A stretch of DNA of 64,000 bases, from assembly GCA_950106755.1 (NCBI GenBank), contig OX467087.1:7940047-8004046 (forward strand), given 5' to 3'. Below the pieces are notes generated by a model. That model did not search any database. It saw only the letters and a program-made list of their open reading frames with translations, and was not told where the DNA came from. Made by a program: the position numbers and the translations under genes. Shown piece by piece: positions 13,613 through 25,679 of this stretch (its first letter is position 1; each line of letters begins with the position of its first letter). The stretch comes from Climacium dendroides. Taxonomy: Eukaryota; Streptophyta; Bryopsida; Hypnales; Climaciaceae.

Positions 13613-14311
13613 ACCCAGGTAGGACCTCATTCCCGTGACTGTGAATTTTCCATTGATTTTTTGGTGGATATTGTCCCCATTTTTGAAACTTTAGGATGCT
13701 CTGAATTGAATTATGTATTTTTTGAATACTGTATGATAAGTGATGAGATGTTGAAGTTTGAAGTAGTAGGGTTCAAATTACGAGCCTAGGCTTCTCTTGA
13801 ACCTTGAGTTGGTTGCATAAGCATCTTTAACTATGATAGAACCAAGAAGTTGATCTCATTCTGACAAGTCATATGTTTGGATGACAGTTAAATTGCGAAT
13901 GGGTGACTTTTCAACCCTCGGAAAATGGATCCCACACAAATAGGCAAACCCTACCTTACCCGAACAGCCATACTTCGATTGGTAGCCCTAAACCCTACAA
14001 CCTTGATGCACTTTGTGTTCTAGAATGATTTCCGGGTTACCTCAAGTGCCCAGATAGACCTGAACTGTTCTTTTCCACTTGAGTTCTTTGCACTACTTTC
14101 TAGTGACAGGTTGCATGCGGTACTGTCGGTGGACTACTCCAAACTAGTTAAATTTTTTTGGCCAGCTTGTAAATAGGACTACACTTTTCCTTACTTTTTT
14201 GTACCTCGTATATAGAGTTCAGAAGAGAATTTGGATTTGAAGAGAACTGATATATATGTGCAATACACTCTTTCAGATTTAATGCAGGAATCGGTTGTGT
14301 GTTTTTTTGGA

Positions 14312-14330
14312 GGGGGGGGGGGGGGGGGGG
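14312..14330 (+). repeat. G19 homopolymer run
   Basis: Nineteen consecutive G follow 'tttttttgga', in intergenic DNA about 700 bases after the quinone oxidoreductase stop. It could form a quadruplex and is also prone to sequencing error. Confidence 0.9.
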
Positions 14331-15435
14331 CGGGATTAGGCGATGCTGGAGGAAGGGGTATTATAATGTAGATGCCTCTTAGGTTTTTCAGTTGCTGATA
14401 ATTATCAGCCTGCAGTTGTAATGCCTTGAAATTTGGTACCATAGAATTTGTATGCTATCCTCCGAAACAAATAACATAGATTAAGTTATAGTACTGGACT
14501 GACCACAGCTACAAAGAGTGCAGGAAATACCGCATAGAAGCGTCACAGTGCGTACAGACTTGGTGTTCCAGAGACTCAGGCTGGTGAAGTCTGCCATCTG
14601 GACGGTGAATGTAATAGGCTTGCATGCGTTTGTGATGCCATAAGGTAGTATGCTCTAAAAGCGAGCGGCCTCTTTAAATCACCCCTATATTTAGGTCTGT
14701 AAGTGGTCCATAAAAAGGATCTCTCAAGCCATTGAGAGAATCGAGAGAAAAGCATTATTTATTGCAAGAGTCAATTGTTGACCTTCATTTACTCAAATCA
14801 CTTTAGAAATTGCAAGTGGTTGGATTTTGAAAGACCTAGGGTCACAAATAGGTGCCTACAACAAGATTTTTTGAAAATTCATAAGTAATTCAAAAATGAT
14901 TCCAAAAAATGAAACCACTTGTGTGACATTTTGCATCCATATTCCTTTGTCTGAAAAATGATCCAAAATATTTCTATTCACGAAAACCTTCAAAAAAGGG
15001 GGATCAGCCAGTAAATGGTCGCTTTAAGGCTATACTACCTTAATGTGTATTATATTTAGTTAAGTGAACTGGTCCAGAAATCGCCCACCTAAGAGTTGAA
15101 ACTGAATTTTGGAGATGCGAAGCTTCTTGAAATAACTTTCAATAAAATTCTCATGAAAGACAAGTTGTTTCATATTTTATGGAGCTTTGTTGAATTAGTT
15201 ATAAAACTTTGAAGTTGAAATGGCATAGGGCTCCAAAATTGTTCACCTCCTAAAATGTACACTATTTGTACATTTTTGAAGGCTATGAAAAAGCAACATG
15301 TACATATAGTGTATATTTTGAGGATGTGGGCAGTTTTAGAGCCTATACTATTTTAGAGCTTGTTCCCTTATTGAATTCTATACAAGCAATTTGGCATTGG
15401 ATTCATGTTTCAATTTGAAATTATACATATTTGAA
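14331..15435. other. Intergenic DNA, nothing recognised
   Basis: A slightly GC-richer patch at 14500-14650 precedes AT-rich DNA. I see no coding exon or structured RNA. Confidence 0.5.
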
Positions 15436-15439
15436 AGTT

Positions 15440-15660
15440 GCATTTGGGTGTTTGGAAACTCAGAAGTATTCTTGAAGGATGTTGTGGTTGTATTTTTCCA
15501 ATGAATGATAAAGAATCCTTCTATGAATGATAAAGGATCCTTAGAGTTTTGTTGTGAGAAGGGAAAGTCTTCTACAATTACATTTTTGAAGCCAATGATT
15601 CACATGGCACCAAAAGGGATGATTTCCATAGTTAGCTGCTCTAAGAGTGTAATTTTAGGA
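15440..15660 (+). mobile_element. Degenerate copy of the short (about 266 bp) TTAA-ended element
   Basis: Blocks 'gataaagaatccttctatg', 'gggaaagtcttctacaatt', 'ccaatgattcacatgg' and 'gggatgatttccatag' match, in order, the copies at 59539-59804 and 63430-63688 and the inverted copy at 46205-46470. The terminal repeats are too eroded to place exactly. Confidence 0.55.
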
Positions 15661-17264
15661 TTTGTATCAAATACAAGGGTTTGAACCATATAGGACTAAC
15701 TCCATTGTCATATGATCTAACATCACTCTTAAGCTCACTTCTAGGCTTTAAAATTATATATGAGTTTCAATCTAATATTTTTATTACATGAGACTATTTT
15801 TGTCTATCAATGTTAAATACTTCAATTATTTTTGTGAAAATTATAAATATCATAATTTTAGAACAAATAATAATAATAAATTGGTGAATAGAACAAAAAT
15901 AATCAATTTAATTTGAAATCATTTCTCACGGTACAAAATCAATCAAGAATAGTATGATAATATTTAAAATAATCATTTGATTCCTCCCCTTCATTAAAAA
16001 CACCCATATATCTCAAGTAATTATTGCAATGACCTCAAAGTCAATTACCACTATCAAGCTAAACATAGCATGTATATACTCAATCAATAAAACTTTGACT
16101 TCTTATATATTTGAAAATCCTTTTCTTTCTGAAATTCTTGAATTTTTCAAAAAGAAATCTTTAAAAATGATTCTGAATTTTTAAAAGGCAAAAGTGTAGG
16201 TACAATAATATTGATTAGGATATGTTCAAATGACTTTAGATTTTCTTAATAAAATTAAAGGATATTACGAGAAATAATTTTCAATTTTCAATCTAAAAAA
16301 ATAGGAAATATAAATGAAACGCCTATAATACTATGCATTGGATAGTAATACATGGAGCTTGTAATTGCAATATTATCTAAAACTTATAATACATAGAGTT
16401 TGTAATTGTAATTTTGAAAATTTTATGATTTATAGAAGACATGTGATTTCATCTTTGAAAATGAATAAAAAATTTAAAGCATTAATTGTCACAAAATGGG
16501 AATCTACTCAATCAAAGGATTTTAATGTTTGTAGTCATAGACCCATCTTTTTAGGGTTAAGTGTTGTTACCTTAGTTATTTTAGTTGTTGATAACAATGG
16601 TTAGTCCAAGAGACAATCACAAGTCCATATTAGTGTACATCACAAAAAATTGGGCCCTTTTGTAGGGCCATGTGACTTTTGGTAAGTGTGTAAATCCCCC
16701 AAAAATATATTTTTTTTTCTTCTTCTTTTGGATATTTGTTTTGAATTTTTTTTAATCCCCAATCTTGAATGGCACATGATCATATGGGTCAAATTCTTTT
16801 TTATTAATTTTTTTATAATTGTATATTTTCATATAGTGAAACTACATTGTGCAGAGGCTAGATTCCTATACTAAGTATGTTGAATCCTACCAAATTAATC
16901 TTCAACTAGTCTAGGTAAAATCATCATATTTACAAGTGAATAACTTTTATAAATAATTAAGGTAGAAGCACCTATAATCAATACTCTAAGCAATTCCACA
17001 TACTTTGAGGTGATATCAACACATTCAAGATATTATTATTAGCACATTAATTAAAAATCATGAATCTTTAAAAAATTATAAATTTTGGAATATGTATAAA
17101 TATGTATAAATTTGTGAAGTTCAAATACATGTATTCAAGGTGTACATTTTAGACTTTCTATATCTATATATTTTCAAGATTGGTTTAAGGTACAAGGTTG
17201 AAAATAGATACTTCTACCTAACATTGGTTTATACTAAAAGAGCATTTTCATAACACTAATTTCA
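15661..17264. other. AT-rich intergenic DNA, nothing recognised
   Basis: Only short ORFs with no recognisable product (for example 16365-16604 and 16686-16874) are present. The composition is strongly A+T-rich with frequent homopolymers. Confidence 0.55.
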
Positions 17265-18125
17265 ACGACGCTAGCGCTCAAGCGTGGAGTTGTGAGCTTG
17301 TGAGCTGCGAGCATGAAGTTTGAAAGCAGTGAGCCTCCAAAAGCTTTTTTTTTGGAAAATTCTGTCTTAAAAAATTTGGGGACAAATTTTTTCCAAAAAT
17401 TGAATAAAATTACTGTTCGTAGTAAATTTTGTGACCTATGACCGTGTCCCCTATAACCGTGGATTGGTATAAAGTTTTCTACTTTATTGGCCCAAACTTT
17501 TTGTGGATATGCATTGAGGCTTTCAAAGTTATGTGCAAAGTTTAGGTCTGTTAAAGCTATAGCAAAAAACTTGCCAGCCGCTTTAATTACATTATACTCG
17601 TGTCACTTTGCCAATAGTCAATTGTATTTTTGGACTACCTCAAAACAATATGGATAACACTGACTTTAAAATTACCCATATCAATTGGATGTATTTGCAT
17701 TTGAGGGTGGAGAGTCCGCAGAGTCATCTATAGGTTCTAATTTTGTGATTGAGTCGACAACAATTTAGATTCATGAGATTGATGAATCTCTTGGGTCAAA
17801 CTATCATGTGTTGATTTCTATTATGATTGGATTTGTGTGTTTTATGGCTATTTCTTGGATGTGTTCAATTCCTTACTATGTTTTATAACCTCTTTATTTC
17901 TAAATTGACAACATCTGGTCTTTGACAAAAAGTAAGATTGAAAAACAAAAAATAGGTACCTAACATCTTAGAAATAAACCTTATATTAACCACATTGCAC
18001 ACGGCACAAAATCCACGGTTATAGGACCCCTATACAAAATTATAAGTTTTAAAAACTTTATTCTTCCTGCTCATGGGTTCCTAGGCTCCTAGGCTCACGC
18101 TCCTAGGCTCGCCTACTAGCAACCA
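17265..18125. mobile_element. Possible fold-back element with related inverted ends, about 860 bp
   Basis: Near the left end 'cctataaccgtgga' (about 17450) is the exact reverse complement of 'tccacggttatagg' (about 18012). Outside these, the left side has 'gagcttgtgagctgcgagc' and the right side 'ggctcacgctcctaggctcg', which resemble each other in inverse. A relative of the right end ('gctcatgggctcatactcct') recurs at about 18838-18872. No transposase ORF is present, and boundaries and target duplication are unclear. Confidence 0.4.
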
Positions 18126-19188
18126 TGCACTAATTTCAAGACCATTGTCAATAAAGAATCCACAAAATGATGATCAATGCAATCAATCCATCACTAGGAT
18201 CTCCTAAAATTGTCTTTTTATATTTTGTATTGAATCTAAGGTTGTGCATTCATTATTGTAATAGGGTTAATTAATGTAGTTTCAATACAATTTTTATGAT
18301 ACTCCAATTGCAAATTGGATAAAAGCTCTTTAATTTCTTCAAGATTCCTTCAAGAATAATCTTGTTATGAGAAATGAGATGTTGAACTTGGAGCATTAAG
18401 GGATTTTATTAATATAAGGGCATCCATAATGGAGGAACAAAACAATGGCTGGAATCTATGAACAAGTGGGCTTTTATGTCAATCCACATATTGATATTGT
18501 TGTAGAATGGATGCCAATATTGCAAATCCAATGCAAATAAATTCAAAAAACACTAGAATAAACTTTGGGCCAGAATATAAGTGCTTTGCAACATGGTGCT
18601 TTGAAAGTGGTGCAAGTAGTTGTAGAGTAATGATGCTAGCAATGATACTATACTAGTGTGTGAGCATGAAAATGCAAGCATATAAGCCTTAAGCATGTGT
18701 ATATTAGTAGATATCCTACAACCATTAAAGATGTTTATAATATAAACACTTATAATATAAGTATCTATAATATGGTTATACTATAATCATGGAAGGTTTC
18801 TATAATAGACACCTATAACATAGGTATTTAGTCTTTTAAGCTCATGGGCTCATACTCCTAAGCTCACATAATAGCAATGCTCCACCTAATATGGCTACCT
18901 TTGAAACTTATTCCTAATTAAGTATAAGCCAATCAAGTGTAAGCAAATTGAATTTTTTTCAATCAACAATAAAGCCAAATATTGTTCATTTAGAAATCCA
19001 ATTGTACAATTAGACAGAGCCTTTGTGTTTATAATATTCCTACTTTATATAAACTAATTTTCATTCTAGCTCTCATCTGATCTGGAGAACTGGCACTTGG
19101 ATTGTGCTTGCATTGGAGTCAAGAATTGCATTTAGGTTCCTATTGAGGATGCACAAACAAACTTGTACCTCCAATAGCACTTTCATAT
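18126..19188. other. AT-rich intergenic DNA
   Basis: It contains short 'tataatataagtatctataatat'-type simple repeats at about 18730-18830 and a lone repeat end at about 18838-18872. No gene is seen. Confidence 0.5.
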
Positions 19189-19190
19189 TA

Positions 19191-19785
19191 TTCCCTCTGT
19201 CCCAAATTAAATCCGGGGTTTTTCAAATATACTTGTCCCAAATTAAATTTGATGACACAATAAATCAACTCTCCACAATTTGATTGACAACAATTGAAGC
19301 TTGTTCAAACACCTTGAAGCAAAAGAATTCACAAATATCAAGCTTCAAAGACTATATAGCAATTCCATACCTACTAATCAAAATACAACCTCTAACCAAC
19401 CAAAGGTGATGAATTGAACCCACAACTATACAACAACTGCTACTAACAAATCTCTTATTGAGAATTTCTTGGAGATGAATCATAGGACATTGTTAGAATT
19501 GAAAACAAAGGACGTCATCAAACTCTACTACACATCTACACTAGTGTTGCTCTAAGAATGATCCAAATTAATAGCAATGAAGCAATTCCAAAAAGGAGGG
19601 GAATTCGTCAATTTTTTTGCTTGATTTCAACATGCATCACTTCACTTTTGACTTACATTTTTTCATGCCTAAGTGGGGTTGACTAGAGGCTACAATAACT
19701 GCACAATCCCCTGAAAATAGGAACAACTCTTGCATCAACGTAGCCATTTCCAAGAAACCCCATATTTATTTCTTGACAGAGGGAG
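19191..19785. mobile_element. Stowaway-like MITE (Tc1/mariner type), 595 bp, TA target duplication
   Basis: The ends are TTCCCTCTGTC at 19191 and GACAGAGGGAG at 19775-19785, inverted repeats flanked by TA on both sides (19189-19190 and 19786-19787). The CTCCCTC(T/C)GTCCC-type end plus TA duplication is the classic plant Stowaway pattern. A second partial copy of the end sequence ('cttgtcccaaattaaat') follows at about 19232. No transposase is present. Confidence 0.75.
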
Positions 19786-19799
19786 TACTTGACAAAATC

Positions 19800-21029
19800 T
19801 CTATGGTTGGCCCTTTTCATTGATGCTCAATCAACGATCTGAAAAGAAAATCATAACACCAAACTGAAGCCAAGATCAGCAGATATAACCAAACCCTCCA
19901 AACAACCAAAAGAAGAGAAGTCTTTACTGCTGGAAGCATGAAAATGTGTTCCCAATCGCAAAGCATGAGAAACTTCAAAGTGAAAACTTCCAACAGTGAA
20001 CTGAAAACTTGAAAGTGAATGCCAACTTCCAACGTTGCAAGAGTCCGAAAAAATGTCAAAGTTCACCACATCACAAATACTATCCTAAGACGAGAACCTC
20101 CAAGGATGGAAGTAGTTACTCTGAAATTGACTATTGCACAGTAAGCATCAGCATGGATATCCTTCCAACTTGCTCAGCTGTTGTCGATGGCCATTCAGTT
20201 AGACTTGAGAACTCCATCAACAGATGGCTATTTGTGCTTCCATGGTCATTACGCATTGCAAACGAGTGCAAAAAGACATATGCATGCCTCAATTTCACTC
20301 TCCTGACACAAAACTCTGCATTATGGAAACAAGTAAATGAATCAATACAGCGTTAAGTTTTCACTTGGTGGTAGCAATTGTTTTAGGAACAAATACAGAA
20401 TACTTGTGGATCAGAATAAAATTAGTAACACCATTCGTAACACCAAGCGCGAACACGGTGCAATTCAACAGACGCACTGTCACTTTTTATTACTGTCAGC
20501 TTTCAATCATCACTCAGACATACGTAACTCTAACAAAATGCTAAGAAGTAGAACCAAAAATAACATTTCAGCAGTGATGGCACAACATAGCAGTCGCCAA
20601 TCGTCCATTTCGTCCGTTTGTTTTAACGAACTCCTAGATAATTTATAAATTATACAACTGGAATTCCTATGACTCACTCAAAACTAAATTTCACTCCAAA
20701 ACAGGGTAATCCAAAAGAACTCTACATACCTAATGCAATCTCCAACGAGCAGGGTTTGATCACCACAGTATCTAAGAGGAGTTCTAAGTTGATGTCTGTA
20801 ATATTGACAAATCTGGTGTTCAAGAAAACCATGTCATTATCTTGTCCCAGTAGAAGAAGACAGGCAGAAGGGGATTATAAACCGTACCCTCTTGCTCACT
20901 CTAAGTCTTTAGATCAACCAAAAATGACAAATCAGAACGTTTCTTGGGTAGAATGACTTGACATTACGTCTAAGAATGCTCTCAAACCTCTTGGCTATCA
21001 AGTATTATCTAGTCCATAATAATCGCCAT
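19800..21029 (-). other. GC-richer region downstream of the cyclotransferase-like gene, probably 3' untranslated or intergenic
   Basis: Base composition is clearly less AT-rich than the flanks, and several ORFs of about 80-115 codons occur in different plus-strand frames, but none looks like a known protein or links by splice sites. Because the minus-strand gene stops at 21030, the simplest reading is its 3' untranslated region plus spacer. Confidence 0.35.
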
Positions 21030-21761
21030 TCAATCGCTCCGCTTCAGCCAATCTCCTTTCGGGACAGGGTCGGAAACATCTACGTCGGGTCTGTGGTAAA
21101 CATACGAAGGCACTCGCTCTCCCTTCTCAGTCATGACCTGCACCAAATGCGTGTCAGAATGAAACTATACATACAGCCAAATTCACAGAAAGTGAACTCT
21201 TCCGTGAAAGATGAAGTCTAGTAAAATCGATTTGAAGACAATAGAGACCATATTTTGTGAATTTCACGTTTTTGAATCTAAAGCTCTGCAATGGTGAACA
21301 GTTTAGAACGTGAAATTTGCAAGAACTTGACTCCATTTTTCTCAAAATCACTAATTCTAAACTCCATTTTCCATGGAAATTCCATTTCTTGCGAATTCCA
21401 ACCCTCTGATTTGACCAAATTGAAGACAACAAAATGAAAGTACGGAGTACATGGAAAGCAGCAGAACCCTAACCTCAACGACATCCCGTTCATACAGTTG
21501 CGGAGAATACTCCTTGGCTTCCGACTCCCGCAGCAACGCGTTCATATCCGCCCCTTTCACAACATACCCCGCCACAGCATGTCCCGCTTCTTCCAACCTC
21601 ACAGCCGCCTTCTTCTGCCCCCCCTTGTCGAAGCAATACAATCGACTCCCCATGAGCCAGGCCTTCTTCGCTTCACTCGTGTGGCCCAGCGGCTCCGTGT
21701 TCTCCGGCGCATCCGGCCTCAGTTTCCCATACACGAAGACGTGGTCGGCCTCCGACGCCAT
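21030..21761 (-). CDS. Gamma-glutamylcyclotransferase-like (AIG2-like) protein
   Basis: Two exons: 21474-21761 and 21030-21137 (complement), joined in phase 0 across a GT-AG intron, for 131 residues. The start is the ATG giving MASEADHVFVYGKLRPD; in-frame ATGs further upstream would add a hydrophobic leader that does not look conserved. The substrate-cavity motif YGKL (residues 11-14) is the family's YGxL signature. The stretch AKEYSPQLYERDVVEV (from residue 82) aligns with the catalytic-Glu region, with E84 the best candidate for the acid/base residue. The second exon supplies the last strands and a short tail (VYHRPDVDVSDPVP). Family members convert gamma-glutamyl amines or peptides to 5-oxoproline; AIG2 proteins are small, soluble and defence-linked. 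The substrate cannot be told here. Confidence 0.8.
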
Positions 21762-22199
21762 CGCAATCCCTTGCTCTTCCACCAACAAAACCCAAATCCA
21801 AAAATACAGCGCAGGGATCCAAACCTTCACCCTGAAAAACATTGAGAGGAGCGATCCATAAGTAGGAGACGACAACGATGGGCGTCTGGCTCACGCAATG
21901 TGGTTGTGGACCTTGGATGGAGTGAGATGGGTTGCGCTTGCTTCGATTTGGGGTGGAATTTTGTGAGTAGGCGGTCCTGTAGGAGGAAAGAGGTTAGTTG
22001 TTGGGTGTTGAAAGAGGGCGAAGACAAGTGGCGGGGTTTGCAAGGCCATATCCAAAAATTCCACCGCAAATTCGACAGGGGCTCCACTCGTGTCGGTGGG
22101 TGACAATTGGCTTGTTACGGCGTGCATAAATGGAAAAAGAGTGAGATAAGGTGAAAACACCCAAAACCGCCCCTGTACTCATTAGGGTAGTCACACTTT

Positions 22200-22484
22200 C
22201 TCAGAACCCTAAATTTTTATGAAGAATGAAGAATGAAGAATGCAAAGTTCAGGAGAGAAAAGAGGAGCCAACTAGGAGCCAAAAATCATGAAGAAGGTGT
22301 GACACCTCTTTTTTGTTGTTTGGATAGCAAGAGTGGAGAATTGGAAAACAACATTTGACACGAAATGTGAGATGAAAGCTCAAAATGTGCAAGCGGAGTA
22401 GAATGCAGGATGAAGGCACTAAACTTGGGCATTGGCACCAAACAACACCGAAAATGTGGCAAGTAGGAGCTTATGAGAATATAC
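22200..22484 (+). repeat. Dispersed repeat B, left part (interrupted by the TTAA element)
   Basis: This AG-rich DNA ('gaagaatgaagaatg', 'ggagccaactaggagcc', 'aagaaggtgtgacacc') resembles parts of 58460-59120. The continuation lies at 23418-23600, so the TTAA element at 22485-23417 seems to have landed inside it. Confidence 0.4.
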
Positions 22485-23417
22485 TTAATTCCTAAAGTCC
22501 CATTGTCCCCTCGGGGGACAAAATGGATTTCAGGTAGGTTCCCATGGTCTCAACATTTGTGAGTGATTTTTTGAATTTTTTTTGTGAAGATAGAAAAACA
22601 CATTTAGCTTTTTGAAAATATAATTTTTGTTTCAATCAGAGCCTAGTAGCAAAAGTTATGGCACGAAAAGCCCTTTTGTTGAGTTTGGTGCACAAAAAAA
22701 AACTTCAAAAAAACTTCAAGTAAAAGAATTATTTTGTTTTGTTTTGAATGGATTATATTTTTATGTGTATGGGAAGCTTTGATTTATTCCATTTGGATTT
22801 ATTATGTGAATGTAATGGAGAATCTTGTTTTCCAAGAAATTCGAGCATCTTCTTGAAAAAATAGCTTGTAGGATTCATTTTGACCTCAATTTTCACAATT
22901 TAAAAAAAATAAATTTACAAGGTTAAGATCTCTTACTAAAAAAATCTCGCCATTGAGGTTAGTTTATTTCAATCTCATCTTATAGCTATTAACAATTTAG
23001 ATTTTCCTTCAATCTTGAATCTCCATCTACTTAACAATTTTTTAATTAATAAAAATTAAATGTGTTTTTCTTGAATTTTTTTCCTAGACTCTCAAATCAA
23101 TTTTTTATCACATAAAATTAAAAAATCAAAATCAATAAAGCAAAAACTATAAGTTATGAAGGTTCAAAGTCAAAAAATGTAGTTGAGCAAAGTCCAAAAA
23201 AGCTTGTTTCCTTCACTTCAAATGCAAATATCTTGCAATCCACACACTCGAGTTTGTGAAATTTCTTCCACACACATTAGTCTTATACTAGTCTAGTACA
23301 AGATCCTACGGTTAAATATGCAAAATAAATATTATTTAAATTTTTTGTTCTTTGCCATAGAAATGGTAGTTTTGAGTGTTTTTTGATGGAAAAGAGGCCT
23401 TGGAATTTTGGAGGTAA
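22485..23417 (+). mobile_element. Long TTAA-ended non-coding element, 933 bp
   Basis: It starts TTAATTCCTAAAGTCCC at 22485 and ends TTGGAATTTTGGAGGTAA, at 23417, with an eroded final TTAA (GTAA). A palindromic 'gtcccctcgggggac' sits just inside the left end, as 'gtccctacgggggac' does in the copy at 7181. The interior blocks match the 1-771 and 7181-8038 copies throughout. Confidence 0.7.
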
Positions 23418-23600
23418 ACGGCAAATTCGTCTTTACACTTATTATTCTTTAGAAGAGGAGAATAATGAACATGGAGAGGATGCAACAAAATAAGAATATT
23501 CTGCCATCGAAAAACCAATGGGAGCCACAACATCCCCATTTTCTAAAGAATGGATGTGCAATGAAGAAGTTGCAACCACCCCTATTCCTAACAAGCTAGT
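23418..23600 (+). repeat. Dispersed repeat B, right part
   Basis: The blocks 'gagaataatgaacatggaga', 'aaccaatgggagcc', 'ccccattttctaaagaatg' and 'tgaagaagttgcaac' match, in order, 58905-59060. No coding potential is seen. Confidence 0.5.
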
Positions 23601-24031
23601 AGGCTTCTATCAAAAGTGTCTTCAAAAGTGCAATTAATTATATAAGGATACAACCCCTTATGACCAAGGTAGTTACCCAAATGGTCCAATTATTGTACCA
23701 ATAGGTGCAATTTTTGTCTTTAAAGTAATCCATTAAGGACTGGTTGACCATTCTATGGTTGATACTGCCACTTTTTGAATGTTAATGGATTTTATGGCTT
23801 GAATTAGGCAAAACACAAAAGGGAACGGGTGTAGAGTTTAGGAAAACACATCCATTAGGCCAACAATCATTGAAATCTGACATGGCATATGAAAATGGGA
23901 CTCAAAAAACTACAGAAGGGTGGCTGTAAATACAGTCATAAATGTGCAAAAGATGGCCTGTAACGTTAAAGATTGGATATTGTAGGTGTTGACAAGGCTT
24001 TATTGGCGCCACATGCATATAAGAACTTTCT

Positions 24032-25126
24032 TTGGGAACTCCAAGTGACCGTTGCCGGATAACTCAGGTGTCAAGTGTTGTGTACTGGCCCGGACGAGAG
24101 GAGTTGCATCCGAGGAGCTGTGAGCGTCACGGTGAAGCAAAGAGGGAATTCACGAAGCGCATCCAAGGCTTGTTGTTGGAGCACAATGATGGGGGGCGTC
24201 GTGAGCAATTCATTACCCCTCTACGAATTGAACGACTACGTTTAGGGTTGCATTCCATATTGTGATCATGAAGGGGAGTGGTGGCGAAGTAGAGCCACCT
24301 TTATTCGTTGCGCTTGCTTGCTCATGGTGGGTTTAGCTAGTCCTTGAATGTCGTAGGAGTTGTACTAATCATGATCCAGTGAGAGGCAAGAGGAATTCTA
24401 TGCTTCCCACGGTTTGAAGAGGGCCAAGCACCCACGATCGAAGCAAACTTGTAGGGTTACATCATTGCTGCTTGGATTTTGCCTTCAAATTTTTGAATGT
24501 GTGAGTAGTTGTGTGGGAGATGGCGGGCGCTGGAAGACGTTCAAGTAGGCGTCGAGGAGGATATGTGTGGCCTCCTTCCCCTCCTCCTCCTCATGAATTC
24601 GTAGACACTGCCACCATCTTGGCAAATTGGGTAGAACGCCAACAATTCCCTGTGGACAAACGGAGAGTGCTTCTAGGCCTCCTTGATCACAGATACTTGG
24701 TGTTGCATCCAATTCCACTTGGTGCTACAGGCTACGACAATTTGGATAATCTATCAGACGCTCAATTGCGGTATCTATTTTATCGTCATTCTGCAAGACT
24801 ACTTGGTTGGGGTCCCCGACGCGAGGAAGGCAGCAACGGTGGCTTCCCAGCCCAATTTCACGTCCACTTGCGAACAACAGTCTTTCCATAACGTCGTTGC
24901 TACGGGTACTTCAAAGGACGACCATCCCGAGGGAGGCATGCAATTGTTCGGCAATGTGGGGTCCATATTGCCTAAGTGTGTTGTTGGCTCTAAAGTTGAA
25001 GGTCCGATGCAGTCTGTGGTAGCGCTAGCAAGAGTCTACGAGGAAGACAAGGAGCCCGCTGTCGTGGTGAGAGGGGTGCACTTAAAGAACACGCGAAGTG
25101 TTTGGCTGCTAATTATTGTGCTTTAA
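24032..25126 (+). pseudogene. Unrecognised broken protein-coding remnant
   Basis: GC-richer DNA carries two plus-strand frames that look coding. One runs from the ATG at 24520 within the 24511-24891 frame (MAGAGRRSSRRRGGYVWPP, then a proline-rich stretch and HEFVDTATILANWVERQQF). A second frame continues at about 24800-25126 (PDARKAATVASQPNF and on to LARVYEEDKEPAVVVRG). The first reads well to ARLLGW and the second from that point, which suggests a frameshift near 24810. An upstream ORF at 24032-24265 may belong to it. I do not recognise the family. A single 'gacgg...ccgtcc' pair follows at about 25264-25305. Confidence 0.3.
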
Positions 25127-25679
25127 TGGAGATTCTTCTAACACGTATCTTCTCTTGGTCTTCAAAGTCTTCAAACTCGAATCTTCACCCAATCTTCATC
25201 CATCATATCATATGGTGGCTCTAAAAGGCCTGGGTAAGGGTGTATAATAAAAAACAAGTTTTCGGACGGGTAAAATGGGACAGCAGAACACGAGCTGCCG
25301 TCCGAATGATGGGCTCCTAAACTTCAAATTTACCGGTCAACTAGTCATTAATTCAGCCTCACCAATGAGAACGACATAAGATTTGACCATGTGGGTGATC
25401 AGCCCCACTTCTTTGCCCACAACACAAAAAAAGGCTAAGTTGGATACCCACTTTAGCCTGCAACAGGTTTACAATGCAGAATTGAATGCAACGATCCTCC
25501 AAATCCGGATTGGAAAAACAATAAAAGACAACGGGCCTCTAAAGCTGGCCAGGAATAACAAAGTCACAAGCCACAGTACACGGCTAGGTCCTCGGCATGC
25601 ACGGTCCTTGAATCTTGAAGTCTTCAAAAGAATCCCAAAGAATACTAAATAACTTCTCCTCCCACTAGCTGTGATCTTT

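Noticed and set aside
20009..21221. Four successive plus-strand ORFs as a gene
   Set aside because: They lie in different frames without splice links or recognisable motifs, opposite the cyclotransferase-like gene and its 3' flank.
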